Source: Psychrobacter sp. 72-O-c (GTDB taxonomy: Bacteria; Pseudomonadota; Gammaproteobacteria; Pseudomonadales; Moraxellaceae). Taken from it: a DNA stretch of 64,000 bases. Positions within the stretch are counted from its first letter, which is position 1; each line of letters opens with the position of its first letter. A program made the translations under genes and the position numbers. Shown piece after piece: positions 9,102 through 18,681 of the stretch. The stretch is taken from contig NZ_CAJHBI010000002.1 in assembly GCF_904846605.1 (NCBI RefSeq), forward strand, positions 1 through 64,000, read 5' to 3'. The notes under the pieces are model-generated. The model searched no databases, was not told the DNA's origin, and saw nothing but the letters and a program-made list of their open reading frames with translations.

Positions 9102-9437
9102 ATGACAGCGGCAAAATTTACCAATGTGACGGTCAATTCTCAGGCCACTATATCTTATGATGGGCGTTGTTCAAGCCACACCATCATGTTTGAGGACGGT
9201 CGCCATAAAACATTAGGCGTCATACTACCCTGTGATAATATTGTCGAACACTATCACTTTAGCACCAATACCTCTGAGCGTATCGAAATCATCAGCGGTG
9301 AGTGTGAAGTCAAAATCAATGGTGATGAGGAATTCAGCTACTACCGCGCTGGACAATCATTTGTGGTCGAAGGTAATAGCGGGTTTAACTTACGTACTGA
9401 AGAAATCGTCCAGTATGTCTGTCACTTAGAAGGCTAA
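9102..9437 (+). CDS. ppnP: Pyrimidine/purine nucleoside phosphorylase PpnP
   Basis: PpnP (formerly YaiE, DUF1255) is a small cupin that phosphorolyses several nucleosides to base plus ribose-1-phosphate, feeding nucleotide salvage. The single cupin barrel shows the family string TSERIEIISGECEVKING followed by YRAGQSFVVEGNSGFNLRT. It has 111 residues, about 17 more than the E. coli protein, with extra residues at the N-terminus. AAGGAAG lies 8 nt before the ATG. It stands alone after the long gap and before rlmB. Confidence 0.88.
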   Translation: MTAAKFTNVTVNSQATISYDGRCSSHTIMFEDGRHKTLGVILPCDNIVEHYHFSTNTSERIEIISGECEVKINGDEEFSYYRAGQSFVVEGNSGFNLRTEEIVQYVCHLEG

Positions 9438-9688
9438 TGTTAATTATCCAGTAAACTATAAAACTATAGCCCAAATATTAGAGCTATAGCTTGAACCTGT
9501 AGCTCAAAACTGTAGACCGTCAACTTAGAAATCGTAGCATTATCAATTGAAAATAAAACAAATAAGATCACTCTGATTTTGTTTGTTTCTTTTTAATGAG
9601 ACCGTCTACAACCGCATGTTACTTCTATTCTATTAGCCTATCTTATTTAGCGATAGCCAACTTTTAATTTTTAATCAGCAGGCCTGTT

Positions 9689-10459
9689 ATGGCAAAACCC
9701 AGCTATTTTTATGGCATCCATGCTATCGATGCTTTACTTGAATATCGTCCTCTCGATGCGCTAAGTTTATTTGTACAGCAAGGACGCGAAACCGACAGTC
9801 ATGTACAAGCTATTATTGCGCAAGCGAAAGCGAATGGTATCAGTCTTCAACCTACCCAAAAAGACAATCTGACCCAGTTGTGTGGCAGCCCGCAGCATCA
9901 AGGAGTAGTACTCCATGCCCGTCCGTTGAGTTTCGCAGATGATGGCTTGCTGGATACCATTACCGGACGCGATCAGTGTTTACTGCTGGTACTCGATCAG
10001 ATTACCGATGCGCATAACTTTGGTGCTTGTCTACGCACGGCAGTAGCAATGGGTGTCGATGCCGTTATTTGCCCGAAGCATCATGCGGCTAGCCTAACGC
10101 CGACGGTTGCTAAGGTATCGGTTGGTGCAGCAGAGATGATGCCTATTATCAGCGTGACCAATCTGGCGCGCACGCTATCGAAGATCAAAAATGCCGGCAT
10201 ATTTGTATTCGGTACCGCACTCAATGCCGATGCCAAACCCATACATGCCGCAGATTTGACTGGCAAAACCGCGCTTGTTATGGGTTCGGAAGGTGACGGT
10301 ATGCGCCGCTTAACCACTGAAAGCTGTGATGAGCTGGTTTATATTCCGATGTCAGGTAACGAGCATGGCAATCTACAAAGCCTTAATGTTAGTGTCGCTA
10401 CCGGCATGGCGCTTTATGAGATCAATCGGCAGCGTACTTTAGCTGCTGGGCAAGGGTAA
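9689..10459 (+). CDS. rlmB: 23S rRNA Gm2251 2'-O-methyltransferase RlmB
   Basis: RlmB methylates the ribose of G2251 in the peptidyl-transferase P loop of 23S rRNA. The protein (256 residues) starts with the TrmH substrate-binding domain (FYGIHAIDALLEYRPLDAL) and ends with the SPOUT knot: LDQITDAHNFGACLRTA, MGSEGDGMRRL and SLNVSVATGMALYE, which bind SAM. Its last 38 bp are read on the other strand as the end of coaE, an unusual convergent overlap. Length agrees with the family (243 in E. coli). Confidence 0.93.
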   Translation: MAKPSYFYGIHAIDALLEYRPLDALSLFVQQGRETDSHVQAIIAQAKANGISLQPTQKDNLTQLCGSPQHQGVVLHARPLSFADDGLLDTITGRDQCLLLVLDQITDAHNFGACLRTAVAMGVDAVICPKHHAASLTPTVAKVSVGAAEMMPIISVTNLARTLSKIKNAGIFVFGTALNADAKPIHAADLTGKTALVMGSEGDGMRRLTTESCDELVYIPMSGNEHGNLQSLNVSVATGMALYEINRQRTLAAGQG

Positions 10460-11123
10460 GATAGTTCTGATGCAAAGGCTTTAGTTGCAAATGTAGGCTG
10501 GCCAAATCACCTTCATTGACGACAACGTCATCAGCATGAAGGTTGCGTTCTTCGCGATTAAGTTGATTGACCATAATGGCTCTAATCTTTGCCGCGTTTT
10601 GCTCATCACGTAGACTTGCACGCGCAAGCTGCGTGTCCTCGGTCGCATCAATGACTAAGATACGCTGACATAGATTGGCCAATCCTGCTTCTGATGCCTC
10701 AATGAGCAAAGGTGCCGATAGCACTACATAAGCTGATGTGCTGGCCGCTAACTGTATTTTTGCCGCTTCACGTATTGCTGGATGAGTAATGGCTTCAAGT
10801 TCAATCAGCGCCTCAGGATGAGTAAATACGTGCGCACGTACCAGCGCGCGATCCATTTCTCCTGCAGCATTAATCACCCAATCCCCGAATTTTCTCTGGA
10901 TTTTACGTAAGGTTGCGCTACCTTTAGTAACCACCTCATGGGCAATCACGTCAGCATCGATAATATCGATTCCTTGTTCAGCAAACCAGTTAGTGGCAGC
11001 GGACTTACCACTACCGATACCCCCGGTTAACCCAACTACTAAGGTTTTGTTTTTAGCTTGCTGACGCGTCAGGTTAGTATTAGTAACCGCGTGGTGAGAC
11101 GTTGAATTAAAGTTTGTTGACAT
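10422..11123 (-). CDS. coaE: Dephospho-CoA kinase CoaE
   Basis: CoaE carries out the last step of coenzyme A synthesis, phosphorylating the 3'-OH of dephospho-CoA with ATP. The P-loop reads GLTGGIGSGKSAATNWFA near residue 35, and the lid/substrate motifs include IDADVIAHEVV and ITHPAIREAA. It has 233 residues, with about 25 extra at the Ser/Thr/Asn-rich N-terminus. It is the last gene of pilB-pilC-pilD-coaE, the same order as in Pseudomonas. Its 3' end overlaps rlmB by 38 bp. Confidence 0.92.
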   Translation of the reverse strand: MSTNFNSTSHHAVTNTNLTRQQAKNKTLVVGLTGGIGSGKSAATNWFAEQGIDIIDADVIAHEVVTKGSATLRKIQRKFGDWVINAAGEMDRALVRAHVFTHPEALIELEAITHPAIREAAKIQLAASTSAYVVLSAPLLIEASEAGLANLCQRILVIDATEDTQLARASLRDEQNAAKIRAIMVNQLNREERNLHADDVVVNEGDLASLHLQLKPLHQNYLTLAQQLKYAAD

Positions 11124-11231
11124 ATAAATGACTTATTTGGCTGATAGAATAAAAAATAAAAACAACTAATAAATATAATAGGCAGGATCTAGCAATATGA
11201 CGACAATGGAGGGTTATAACCGCTATTGCCT

Positions 11232-12131
11232 TTAAACGTACATGCCCAAATACCAATTGACGATATTTGAGCCATATAGTAACGCGATGATTCCAGCGAT
11301 AGCGATATAAGGACCAAAGGCGAAAGGTTGGCTCTCGCCCTGTTTCTTCATCAAAATAATACCAATAATTGAGCCGAGTAAAGATGACAATAGAATTATG
11401 AGTGGCAACATTAGTGGCCCAAGCCACGCGCCCATTACTGCTAATAGTTTAAAGTCACCTTGGCCCATACCGTGTTTTTTGGTGATCAAATAAAATACTT
11501 TGACCACTACCCATAGTGATAAAAACCCTAGTAATAGGCCCCAAATTGACTGAGTTGGCGTTACAAACCAGCTTTGGGAGTTGACCGCTAGGCCGAGCCC
11601 TGCTAATGGAAAGGTAAGGCGATCGGGTAGTAGCTGGGTATCAAAATCGATGCCTGTTAGGGCAATGAGCGTCCATACCAATATCAATGCTGATAGACCC
11701 ACTGCATTAACCCCAAAATGATAAACAACCACTGCTGTTAATAGCGCGGTGACCAGTTCAACGATAGGATAACGTAGCCCAATAGCTGCTTTACAGTCAG
11801 AGCAGCGACCGCGTAAAACCACCCAGCTTATTAAGGGAATGTTTTCATACCACTTAACTTTATGCGCGCAGTGAGGGCAGCGTGAGGCCGGTAGACTTAA
11901 AGTAATGGGAACATCATTAGCGACCATGCGAGTCAATGCTGCTGAATGTTCAGGATTCATATCCGCTTGTTGAGATAAGAACTGGCCACACTCTTGTCGC
12001 CAGCCATAGACCATCATTAGTGGAATACGGTGAATCACTACATTTAAAAAACTGCCTACGCAAAGACCTAGTAGCGCAAACACGACTAAAGCCAAGCTCA
12101 TATTATCTTGTAATAACGGTATCAATTGCAT
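11232..12131 (-). CDS. pilD: Prepilin peptidase / N-methyltransferase PilD
   Basis: PilD is an inner-membrane aspartyl protease that cuts the leader of type IV prepilins and N-methylates the new first residue. The N-terminal methyltransferase part shows LGLCVGSFLNVVIHRIP and two CxxC pairs (CPHCAHKVKWYENIPLISW and CSDCK) that bind zinc. The peptidase part has the two catalytic Asp, in TGIDFDTQLLPDRLT and MGQGDFKLLA, and about seven membrane helices. ATG at 12131 (299 residues) is preferred; a TTG at 12149 could add six residues. Gene order pilB-pilC-pilD is preserved. Confidence 0.92.
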   Translation of the reverse strand: MQLIPLLQDNMSLALVVFALLGLCVGSFLNVVIHRIPLMMVYGWRQECGQFLSQQADMNPEHSAALTRMVANDVPITLSLPASRCPHCAHKVKWYENIPLISWVVLRGRCSDCKAAIGLRYPIVELVTALLTAVVVYHFGVNAVGLSALILVWTLIALTGIDFDTQLLPDRLTFPLAGLGLAVNSQSWFVTPTQSIWGLLLGFLSLWVVVKVFYLITKKHGMGQGDFKLLAVMGAWLGPLMLPLIILLSSLLGSIIGIILMKKQGESQPFAFGPYIAIAGIIALLYGSNIVNWYLGMYV

Positions 12132-12156
12132 CAAGTCGCTGTCCTTCAATTAGCCT

Positions 12157-13380
12157 TTAGCCTACCACGGAGCCCATCTGGAAGATTGGCAAGTACATGG
12201 CAATCACTAAGCCACCGACCAACACACCTAACACCGCCATAATTATTGGTTCCATTAAGCTGGTTAAGCCATCGACCGCGTTATCGACTTCGTTTTCATA
12301 ATAGACAGCTACCTTCTCCAGCATCTCCTCTAAACTACCGGACTCTTCACCGATACCCACCATCTGGATGGCCATACTCGGAAATACGTTGGTTGTGCGC
12401 ATTGAAAACTGTAATTGTTGGCCTGTGGAAACATCGTTTTTTATTTGTTGAGTGGCATTATAAAACACCACATTATTGGTTGCCCCAGCAGTGGATTCTA
12501 GAGCATCAATCAGTGGCACACCAGCGGCAAAAGTAGTAGATAGCGTACGAGCAAAACGAGCGATAATGGCTTGATAGGCAATATTACCAACTATCGGCGC
12601 CTTTAATGTAGCACGGTCTAAAAAATCGCGAAACTTCTTAGATCGTTTTTTAGCCTCTGAAAAACCAACAATGGCAGCGCCAATCACAATAATTAAAATG
12701 AACCACCAAGCTTGCATCCACTCAGACATGCCCACCACCATTTGAGTAAACGCCGGTAGCTCTGCGCCAAAAGACTCAAATAGATCTGAGAATACTGGTA
12801 CTACTTTAATCAGCAAGATCATAGTGACAATGACAGCGACCACGATGACCGCAATAGGATACTTCACAGCTTTTTTAATTTTCGCTTTGAGTAGCTCGCT
12901 CTTTTCTTTATAAGTCGCCACCCGTTCAAGCATGGTTTCTAGGGCACCTGACTGCTCACCAGAATCGACCAGCGAACAAAACAAATCATCAAAGTAGCGT
13001 GGATGTTTGCGAAGGGCAGAGGCAAAAGTACCGCCAGCCTCAATATCAGCCTTTATCTGTAGGACCAAATCTTTCATACTGGGATTATCAAGTGAGTCAG
13101 CGACAATCTCAAAAGATTGGGTCAAGGGGACGCCTGCTTTCATCATAGTTGCCAATTGCCGCGCAAAAATCGCAATATCAATGGGCTTAATGGGCTTTTT
13201 AAAGGTGTATAGTGGCTTGGGCTTTTTCTTGATACCCTTAACAGTGATGCCCTGTTTACGTAAAGTCGCTTTGGCCAGCTCCAAACTACGACTGGTAGTC
13301 TCACCTTTGACTTTTTGTCCGCGTCGGTTAACCCCATCATAGATAAAGTCTAACAGCATATCGGTCTTAGCTTTCGCCAT
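12157..13380 (-). CDS. pilC: Type IV pilus inner-membrane platform protein PilC
   Basis: PilC is the platform protein through which the PilB and PilT motors act on the pilus. It carries two T2SSF domains, each starting with an FARQLATMMKAGVPLTQ-like segment (about residue 70 and again near 270 as FARTLSTTFAAGVPLIDAL), and three membrane helices. Length is 407, normal for the family. GAGGG precedes the ATG at 13380. It sits between pilB and pilD; the 25-bp spacing to pilD suggests one transcript. Confidence 0.93.
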   Translation of the reverse strand: MAKAKTDMLLDFIYDGVNRRGQKVKGETTSRSLELAKATLRKQGITVKGIKKKPKPLYTFKKPIKPIDIAIFARQLATMMKAGVPLTQSFEIVADSLDNPSMKDLVLQIKADIEAGGTFASALRKHPRYFDDLFCSLVDSGEQSGALETMLERVATYKEKSELLKAKIKKAVKYPIAVIVVAVIVTMILLIKVVPVFSDLFESFGAELPAFTQMVVGMSEWMQAWWFILIIVIGAAIVGFSEAKKRSKKFRDFLDRATLKAPIVGNIAYQAIIARFARTLSTTFAAGVPLIDALESTAGATNNVVFYNATQQIKNDVSTGQQLQFSMRTTNVFPSMAIQMVGIGEESGSLEEMLEKVAVYYENEVDNAVDGLTSLMEPIIMAVLGVLVGGLVIAMYLPIFQMGSVVG

Positions 13381-13642
13381 GTTTCTACCCTCAAATTTTG
13401 TCTAAGATGGACTTCTTAAAAAATAGAACAATGCCCGAACTAAGGTATAAATGTATATGTATTATTTTAGCGTAAAAAATCAGTGATTAATCAATGATTG
13501 TAAGTTTTAAGGCTTTTATTTTAGGTACTATTGACTACTGAAAGCTATTTATAGGAGTTTGAACTATAAAAGACTAAATTTTGAAAGTATTAAAGCTTAA
13601 GAGCTAGCTGTATTTCGGTTTATAGTCGCACATTCATAGCTG

Positions 13643-15352
13643 TTATTCAGAGGTGACCCGCATCATTTCTTGAATACTGGTTACCCCCTGTAATACTTTT
13701 AAAATGCCAGAGCGGCGCAAATCCCTAAAGCCATTCTTGAGTGCTGCATCTTTAATATCAATGGCATTACCGTCTTCCATGATTATGCGCGAAATATCTG
13801 GGCTTACTTTCATGACCTCATAGATACCCACCCGACCTTTATAACCATCGCGGCATTCGCCACAGCCTACAGGTTCATAGATCGTGTTATCTGGATTGTC
13901 CAAATCAACGTCAGCAAAACCAATTTCAAGCAAGCTTTGGCGTGGAATATTGACAGCTTTTTTACAGTTCTTACATAAGCGCCGCGCTAGCCTTTGCGCG
14001 ATAACTAGGTTCACTGAGGTGGCAATGTTAAATGACGCTACTCCCATGTTACGCAGACGCGTTAAGGTCTCAGGAGCAGAGTTGGTATGCAGAGTTGAAA
14101 GTACCATATGACCGGTTTGTGCCGCCTTAATAGCAATCTCGGCAGTCTCAAGGTCACGAATTTCACCTACCATGACGATATCTGGATCTTGGCGTAAGAA
14201 CGATTTAAGAGCATTAGAAAAGGTCAATCCTACTTTCGGGTTGACGTTAACTTGATTAATACCTTCAAGGTTAATCTCGACCGGATCTTCAGCGGTCGAA
14301 ATATTGGTCTCTCCAGTATTGAGAATATTAATGCCAGTGTAGAGTGATACCGTCTTACCGGAGCCGGTAGGTCCCGTAATCAGTAACATCCCTTGCGGTT
14401 TATGAAGTGCTTCTAAGAACATTTCTTCTTGATCTGGCTCATAGCCTAGAGCTTCAATACCAAGCATTGCTGATGAGGGGTCTAAAATACGTAAAACTAG
14501 TTTTTCACCGAATAGGGTTGGTAAGGAGTTTACCCGAAAGTCGATGGCTTTATCTTTAGATATTTTAAGCTTGATACGTCCATCTTGCGGGACACGGCGC
14601 TCAGAGATGTCCATTTGTGACATGACTTTTAGACGTGCAGCAATTTTACTGGCCAGCTGTACCGGTGGATTGGCCATTTTCTGCATAACCCCATCGACTC
14701 GAAAGCGTACCCGAAAGGTTTTTTCATACGGCTCGAAATGTAGATCGGAGGCGCCCATGCGGATAGCATCAACCAGCATTTTATTGACAAACTTTACTAC
14801 TGGCGCTTCATCGACACTATCAGAAAGTTTGGTTTCGCTCTCATCATCACTGGTCTCTTCAAAGTCGATGTTTAAGTCGCTATCAGCAAAACTACCGAAG
14901 TTTTGCATGCTGTCTTCATAAACGCTATCAATACGTTTTTTAAGTTTATCTTCTTCGACTATCACGATCTCAACAGACAACCGCGAATTAAAGGCAATCG
15001 CATCAATCGCGTCGATACGTGTGGGATCACTCAAGGCGACAAACAATCGCTGTCCACGCTTAAAGATTGGTAGTGCATTAAACTTACGGACTATTTTTTC
15101 ATCAACTAAGTCTTTTGGAATCACATCGTTACTGAGTGCATTGAGATCAAATAGCGACTCACCGAATGCTTGTGACAGCATTTGTGCCAACTGATAAGCC
15201 TTGGCTACTTTATTATCTACCAGATAAGGCACCAGTCCTATTTGCTGCCGCTGCGACTCAGTCTGCGCCGTTTTCATATGCGCTTCGCTGACAACGCCTT
15301 CGCTAACCAGTTGCTGCGCTAAACCACCAAACTTGCTAGTTGTGGTAGACAT
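13643..15352 (-). CDS. pilB: Type IV pilus extension ATPase PilB
   Basis: PilB is the hexameric cytoplasmic ATPase that powers pilus extension. The 569-residue protein has an N-terminal T2SSE_N-type domain (about 1-150), then the ATPase core: Walker A GPTGSGKTVSLYT, Asp box AEDPVEI, Walker B DIVMVGEIRDLETAE, a His box in LSTLHTNSAPETLTRL, and four zinc cysteines in CKNCKK and CGECRDGYKGR. The start at 15352 follows AGGAGA; reading further upstream would add an unlikely 18-residue hydrophobic lead. pilC follows after 262 bp, so pilC may also have its own promoter. Confidence 0.94.
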   Translation of the reverse strand: MSTTTSKFGGLAQQLVSEGVVSEAHMKTAQTESQRQQIGLVPYLVDNKVAKAYQLAQMLSQAFGESLFDLNALSNDVIPKDLVDEKIVRKFNALPIFKRGQRLFVALSDPTRIDAIDAIAFNSRLSVEIVIVEEDKLKKRIDSVYEDSMQNFGSFADSDLNIDFEETSDDESETKLSDSVDEAPVVKFVNKMLVDAIRMGASDLHFEPYEKTFRVRFRVDGVMQKMANPPVQLASKIAARLKVMSQMDISERRVPQDGRIKLKISKDKAIDFRVNSLPTLFGEKLVLRILDPSSAMLGIEALGYEPDQEEMFLEALHKPQGMLLITGPTGSGKTVSLYTGINILNTGETNISTAEDPVEINLEGINQVNVNPKVGLTFSNALKSFLRQDPDIVMVGEIRDLETAEIAIKAAQTGHMVLSTLHTNSAPETLTRLRNMGVASFNIATSVNLVIAQRLARRLCKNCKKAVNIPRQSLLEIGFADVDLDNPDNTIYEPVGCGECRDGYKGRVGIYEVMKVSPDISRIIMEDGNAIDIKDAALKNGFRDLRRSGILKVLQGVTSIQEMMRVTSE

Positions 15353-15712
15353 TACTATCTCTCCTTGGTGCTGAATGTGCCATAAACTTATATAAAACCA
15401 AAACACTATTTATAGTGTAGTGCTCGTTTTATATAGGGCTATTTACCGACAAAGTCTGCTGTTACTGTATCAATGGGCTGGCTATTGGCCGCATGCGGTT
15501 TTTTATTAATATTGTTTTATAACGACTGAATTGTTTATCGACTGATTTTAGATTGACGCTATTGAAAATTCTAATTTGGCTGGTTTAAAAGGCCATTAAC
15601 AACAGAACACATCCTTCAGCACTATACTATAACTATAGCACTTGTGAAATATTTGTTATACTTGCGCGCATATTAGCCGAATCGGCAATGATGAATACAA
15701 GGTAGATGAGTA
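15353..15712. other. Divergent promoter region pilB / tpiA
   Basis: These 360 bp separate divergent pilB and tpiA. Short AT-rich boxes are present, such as TTATACTT near 15656, but no promoter can be fixed. No gene or strong hairpin was found. Confidence 0.5.
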
Positions 15713-16558
15713 ATGCAAGCTTGGGTAATTGGAAATTGGAAGCAGAATCCAGCAACGAGTAACGACGTCAATGCACTTATGGATGATCTATTAACAGCCA
15801 TTACCGCTGAAGAGTCAACTAGGGCAGGCACAACGAAACACTGTCAGTTGATGATAGCACCAAGTTGTATTCATATATCAGCTGCCAGTACGCGCCTGCA
15901 AGGGTCTTCCATATTGTGCGCCGCTCAAGATATCAGCGCTCATAGTGCTACTACTGGAGCCTATACCGGTGATTGCTCAGCGCAGCAAGTGACCGATGCG
16001 GGCGCAATATGGACGCTAATTGGACACTCTGAGCGTCGACAGTATCATCAAGAATCTCATGATTTGCTTGTACAGAAACTTGATAATGCCCTTAAGCAAA
16101 ATCTAGGAATCGTGCTATGTATCGGTGAAACTCAAGCGCAATATGATGCTAACAGCACCTTTGACGTACTTGACGAGCAGCTAGCCGTAATAAAAGAGTT
16201 GTTAGAACAACAGGCAAACCAGCAGTCAGGCCAACAATCAGCTGCGCCGTCCGATTTTGCTATCACTTTATCCGAACGACTAATCATTGCTTACGAACCC
16301 GTTTGGGCCATTGGCACCGGCAAAGTGCCAACCGTAGCTGAGGTGAGCGCCACTCATAAATATATCAAGCAAACTATAAGCAGTTTTGCGGCACCCTTAT
16401 CTACCGTTAGTGTGTTATATGGTGGTAGTGTCAATGCTGATAATGCCGATAGTTTTGCGGCAGATCCTATGATAGACGGGGCACTGGTTGGTGGCGCCTC
16501 ATTAAAAGCAGAAAGCTTTTTAGCAATCGCTGAAGCCTTTGACCGAGCCAAAACTTAG
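15713..16558 (+). CDS. tpiA: Triosephosphate isomerase
   Basis: TpiA interconverts dihydroxyacetone phosphate and glyceraldehyde-3-phosphate. All active-site elements are visible: K10 in GNWKQNP, the His in [10 protein letters not shown], the catalytic Glu and loop 6 in [15 protein letters not shown], and the phosphate loop [11 protein letters not shown]. It has 281 residues versus about 250, the excess being a Gln/Ser-rich insertion near residue 165. The start ATG is at 15713. secG follows 237 bp downstream; this tpiA-secG order is common in gammaproteobacteria. Confidence 0.95.
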   Translation: MQAWVIGNWKQNPATSNDVNALMDDLLTAITAEESTRAGTTKHCQLMIAPSCIHISAASTRLQGSSILCAAQDISAHSATTGAYTGDCSAQQVTDAGAIWTLIGHSERRQYHQESHDLLVQKLDNALKQNLGIVLCIGETQAQYDANSTFDVLDEQLAVIKELLEQQANQQSGQQSAAPSDFAITLSERLIIAYEPVWAIGTGKVPTVAEVSATHKYIKQTISSFAAPLSTVSVLYGGSVNADNADSFAADPMIDGALVGGASLKAESFLAIAEAFDRAKT

Positions 16559-16678
16559 TTAATATCGCTAAAGCTTATATGCCTAGCAACCGTATAGCAT
16601 TCAAAATGTCTTTGTAAGTCAATAAAAGTGGGTTTAACAGTGCCCTTGCAATCGTGTACAATGCGCCTTATTTAACGT

Positions 16679-16729
16679 CATTGTACTTTTATAATCATTG
16701 TACTTCTATAATCATTGTACTTCTATATA
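16679..16729. repeat. 17-bp direct repeats upstream of secG
   Basis: Three head-to-tail copies of a 17-bp unit, close to CATTGTACTTCTATAAT, fill 16679-16729. Each carries TTGTAC and, in the first two, TATAAT, so the array is promoter-like in composition. It ends 66 bp before the secG ATG. Whether RNA polymerase uses it is inference. Confidence 0.75.
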
Positions 16730-16795
16730 CCTAGTATTAGACCCTAAGATTTAACTCCCGTTATCAGTCGTCATTACGCGGCAAAAGAGGCCACC

Positions 16796-17104
16796 ATGTT
16801 TACGTTTATATTAGCCCTGCACATTATCGTGGCCATTGCCATGATTGGCTTGATTTTGATACAGCATGGCAAAGGGGCAGACGCTGGGGCTTCTTTTGGT
16901 GCTGGTTCGTCTGGAACCGTATTTGGCGCGGCGGGGACAGCAAACTTTTTGACCCGTGCTACGGGAGCATTAACAGTAGTGTTTTTTATAACCAGTATGA
17001 CGCTTGCTGTAAACGCGCGTAAGCAAGCTGAAGATCAGTTTCGTTTAGATGCGCCAGTTTCAGCGCCGCAAACGCCGCGTCCTTTGACAGAAAATCCTCA
17101 GTAG
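16796..17104 (+). CDS. secG: Preprotein translocase subunit SecG
   Basis: SecG is the small inner-membrane partner of SecY and SecE in the Sec translocon. The 102-residue protein has two hydrophobic helices (about 3-23 and 56-75) joined by the conserved glycine-rich loop GAGSSGTVFGAAGTANFLTR. The C-terminus is polar and Pro-rich. It lies between tpiA and tRNA-Leu(GAG), matching the secG-leuU order of E. coli. Confidence 0.92.
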   Translation: MFTFILALHIIVAIAMIGLILIQHGKGADAGASFGAGSSGTVFGAAGTANFLTRATGALTVVFFITSMTLAVNARKQAEDQFRLDAPVSAPQTPRPLTENPQ

Positions 17105-17326
17105 CTGTATTTAACTCAACCTTTTATAGTGGTAGTACCTGCTATATAGTTTCTGCGTTTTTTTATTGGCAGCTCTTGCTATTGTAGTGTGTTAGTTTTA
17201 CAATGCTTTCCTGTTTTGGCAGTCTGCACTTCTCGTAAGTACCATCCTCATGGTATAGCACAATAGAATAAGAGCAGTAAGCTAAAACAGGTTAGTAAAA
17301 AAAGTTAAAGCAACAAGTAGACATAA

Positions 17327-17410
17327 GCGATTGTGGTGGAATGGTAGACACGCTACCTTGAGGGGGTAGTGGCGCAAGCTGTGGGGGTTCAAGTCCCCCC
17401 AATCGCACCA
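17327..17410 (+). tRNA. leuU: tRNA-Leu (GAG)
   Basis: The acceptor stem pairs GCGATTG (17327-17333) with CAATCGC, followed by A and a genome-encoded CCA. The anticodon stem CTACC/GGTAG closes the loop TTGAGGG, giving anticodon GAG. A long variable arm (TGGCGCAAGCTGT) is typical of a class II leucine tRNA, and the T arm is GGGGG-TTCAAGT-CCCCC. The position right after secG matches leuU of E. coli. Confidence 0.95.
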
Positions 17411-17489
17411 ACTTTTTTTATACTGAACAATATTAAGTTAGTAATTATAGCAACGCTGTTTTTAGTTTAAAGTTTATTTAAAATAAAGA

Positions 17490-17518
17490 TTGACAGTTCT
17501 ATAAAACCTCCCTATAAT
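17490..17518 (+). promoter_or_regulatory. Consensus sigma-70 promoter for tRNA-fMet
   Basis: A perfect -35 box TTGACA (17490-17495) and a perfect -10 box TATAAT (17513-17518) are 17 bp apart. The -10 box ends 16 bp before the mature tRNA-fMet. This is the strongest promoter visible in the window and may also feed rimP-nusA-infB by read-through, as metY does in E. coli. Confidence 0.9.
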
Positions 17519-17534
17519 ATGCGTTCTAGATTGA

Positions 17535-17611
<77 letters not shown>

Positions 17612-18054
17612 TATTTTATACTGATATATTGCACAATAAATTCGTCAGTGACAATCAGCCCACCATTATGCTTGTGGGTTTTTTTGTATCTGTTAGTCAG
17701 GGTTATCGCGGTATCTACCCTACTTATGCTAAGCTCTATGCCCATAGAGTACGATACTATTTGTCTACTTATGCGATTGTTCATAAGCGACACTGCCTTT
17801 TACTTCATACTCTTTTATTGATAACTTTGCTTTATATATAATAAGTACATTCATGAGCTGAGCTTGATGTTCCTAAGTCATGTCCTTATATAGTGTAGAT
17901 GTAAAACAAATATTGTAATGAGCTAGAGCTATTATATAATTGATAGAATACATAACGATTACTGTGAGCCTCGTAAATAAAAAAGCAATAAACAAACAAA
18001 TAGCGCGGTTCATTAAGTACGACAGATAAGTGAATAGGAAGATATAAATAGATT
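17612..18054. other. tRNA-fMet to rimP leader region
   Basis: This 443-bp stretch holds the terminator above and otherwise AT-rich sequence. Short open frames here have no ribosome-binding site or family resemblance, so no gene is called. It may be part of the long nus operon leader. Confidence 0.5.
17659..17685 (+). terminator. Probable intrinsic terminator after tRNA-fMet
   Basis: CCCAC (17659-17663) pairs with GTGGG (17674-17678) and is followed by seven T. The stem is short, so termination may be partial and allow some read-through into rimP. Confidence 0.6.
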
Positions 18055-18555
18055 ATGAAACTTTCGACTAAAGTTGCAGAACTAACTAACATTATTGCCC
18101 CTGCGGTAGCTGCTTGCGATGTAGCGCTGTGGGGCGTAGAATTTGCGCCACAAGGCAATCGCTCATTGTTGCGTATTTACATTGAGGCTTTACCTGAAGA
18201 AAAAGAGCAAGATAAACAGGTGAGCATTGAGAATTGTGCGGCGGTTAACCATCAGGTGAGCGGTATCCTTGAGGTACATGATCCTATTGCTGGTGAATAT
18301 GTACTAGAAGTCTCTTCACCAGGCTTTGACCGGGCGTTCTTCTCAGATGAGCAAATGCATGATTACGTCGGTCAGACTGTGAGCTTACGTTTGATACAAG
18401 CTATCGGAGAAGGCGATCAAAAACGCCGTAAAGTAACAGGCAGCTTAGACAGTATAGATGCAACGTTGTTAAACTTGACTGCGGCCGATGGTGAGCAGTT
18501 TGAGATTGCTTTAACCAATATCGATAAAGCCCATTTAATTTATGAAGACGCCTAA
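18055..18555 (+). CDS. rimP: Ribosome maturation factor RimP
   Basis: RimP assists maturation of the 30S subunit. The 166-residue protein shows the N-terminal alpha/beta domain with GVEFAPQGNRSLLRIYIE, then VNHQVSGILEVHDPIAGEYVLEVSSPGFDRAFF, which contains the family signature EVSSPGxxRP-like motif, and a C-terminal SH3-like domain. It is first of the rimP-nusA-infB-rbfA-truB block, with nusA starting 127 bp downstream. Confidence 0.93.
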   Translation: MKLSTKVAELTNIIAPAVAACDVALWGVEFAPQGNRSLLRIYIEALPEEKEQDKQVSIENCAAVNHQVSGILEVHDPIAGEYVLEVSSPGFDRAFFSDEQMHDYVGQTVSLRLIQAIGEGDQKRRKVTGSLDSIDATLLNLTAADGEQFEIALTNIDKAHLIYEDA

Positions 18556-18681
18556 TTGTTGAAGCTATTTAGAGTTAATTATTGAAATACTTAACTAGCG
18601 TATGGCTTACGATTACAACAGAACGTCAATACAGCAATTATAAAATTGAAGCCAATTATAAAATGATAGGACAGGTATAGC

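Noticed and set aside
11107-11427. Minus-strand frame overlapping the end of pilD
   Set aside because: It lies in another frame of a clear pilD gene and resembles no protein.
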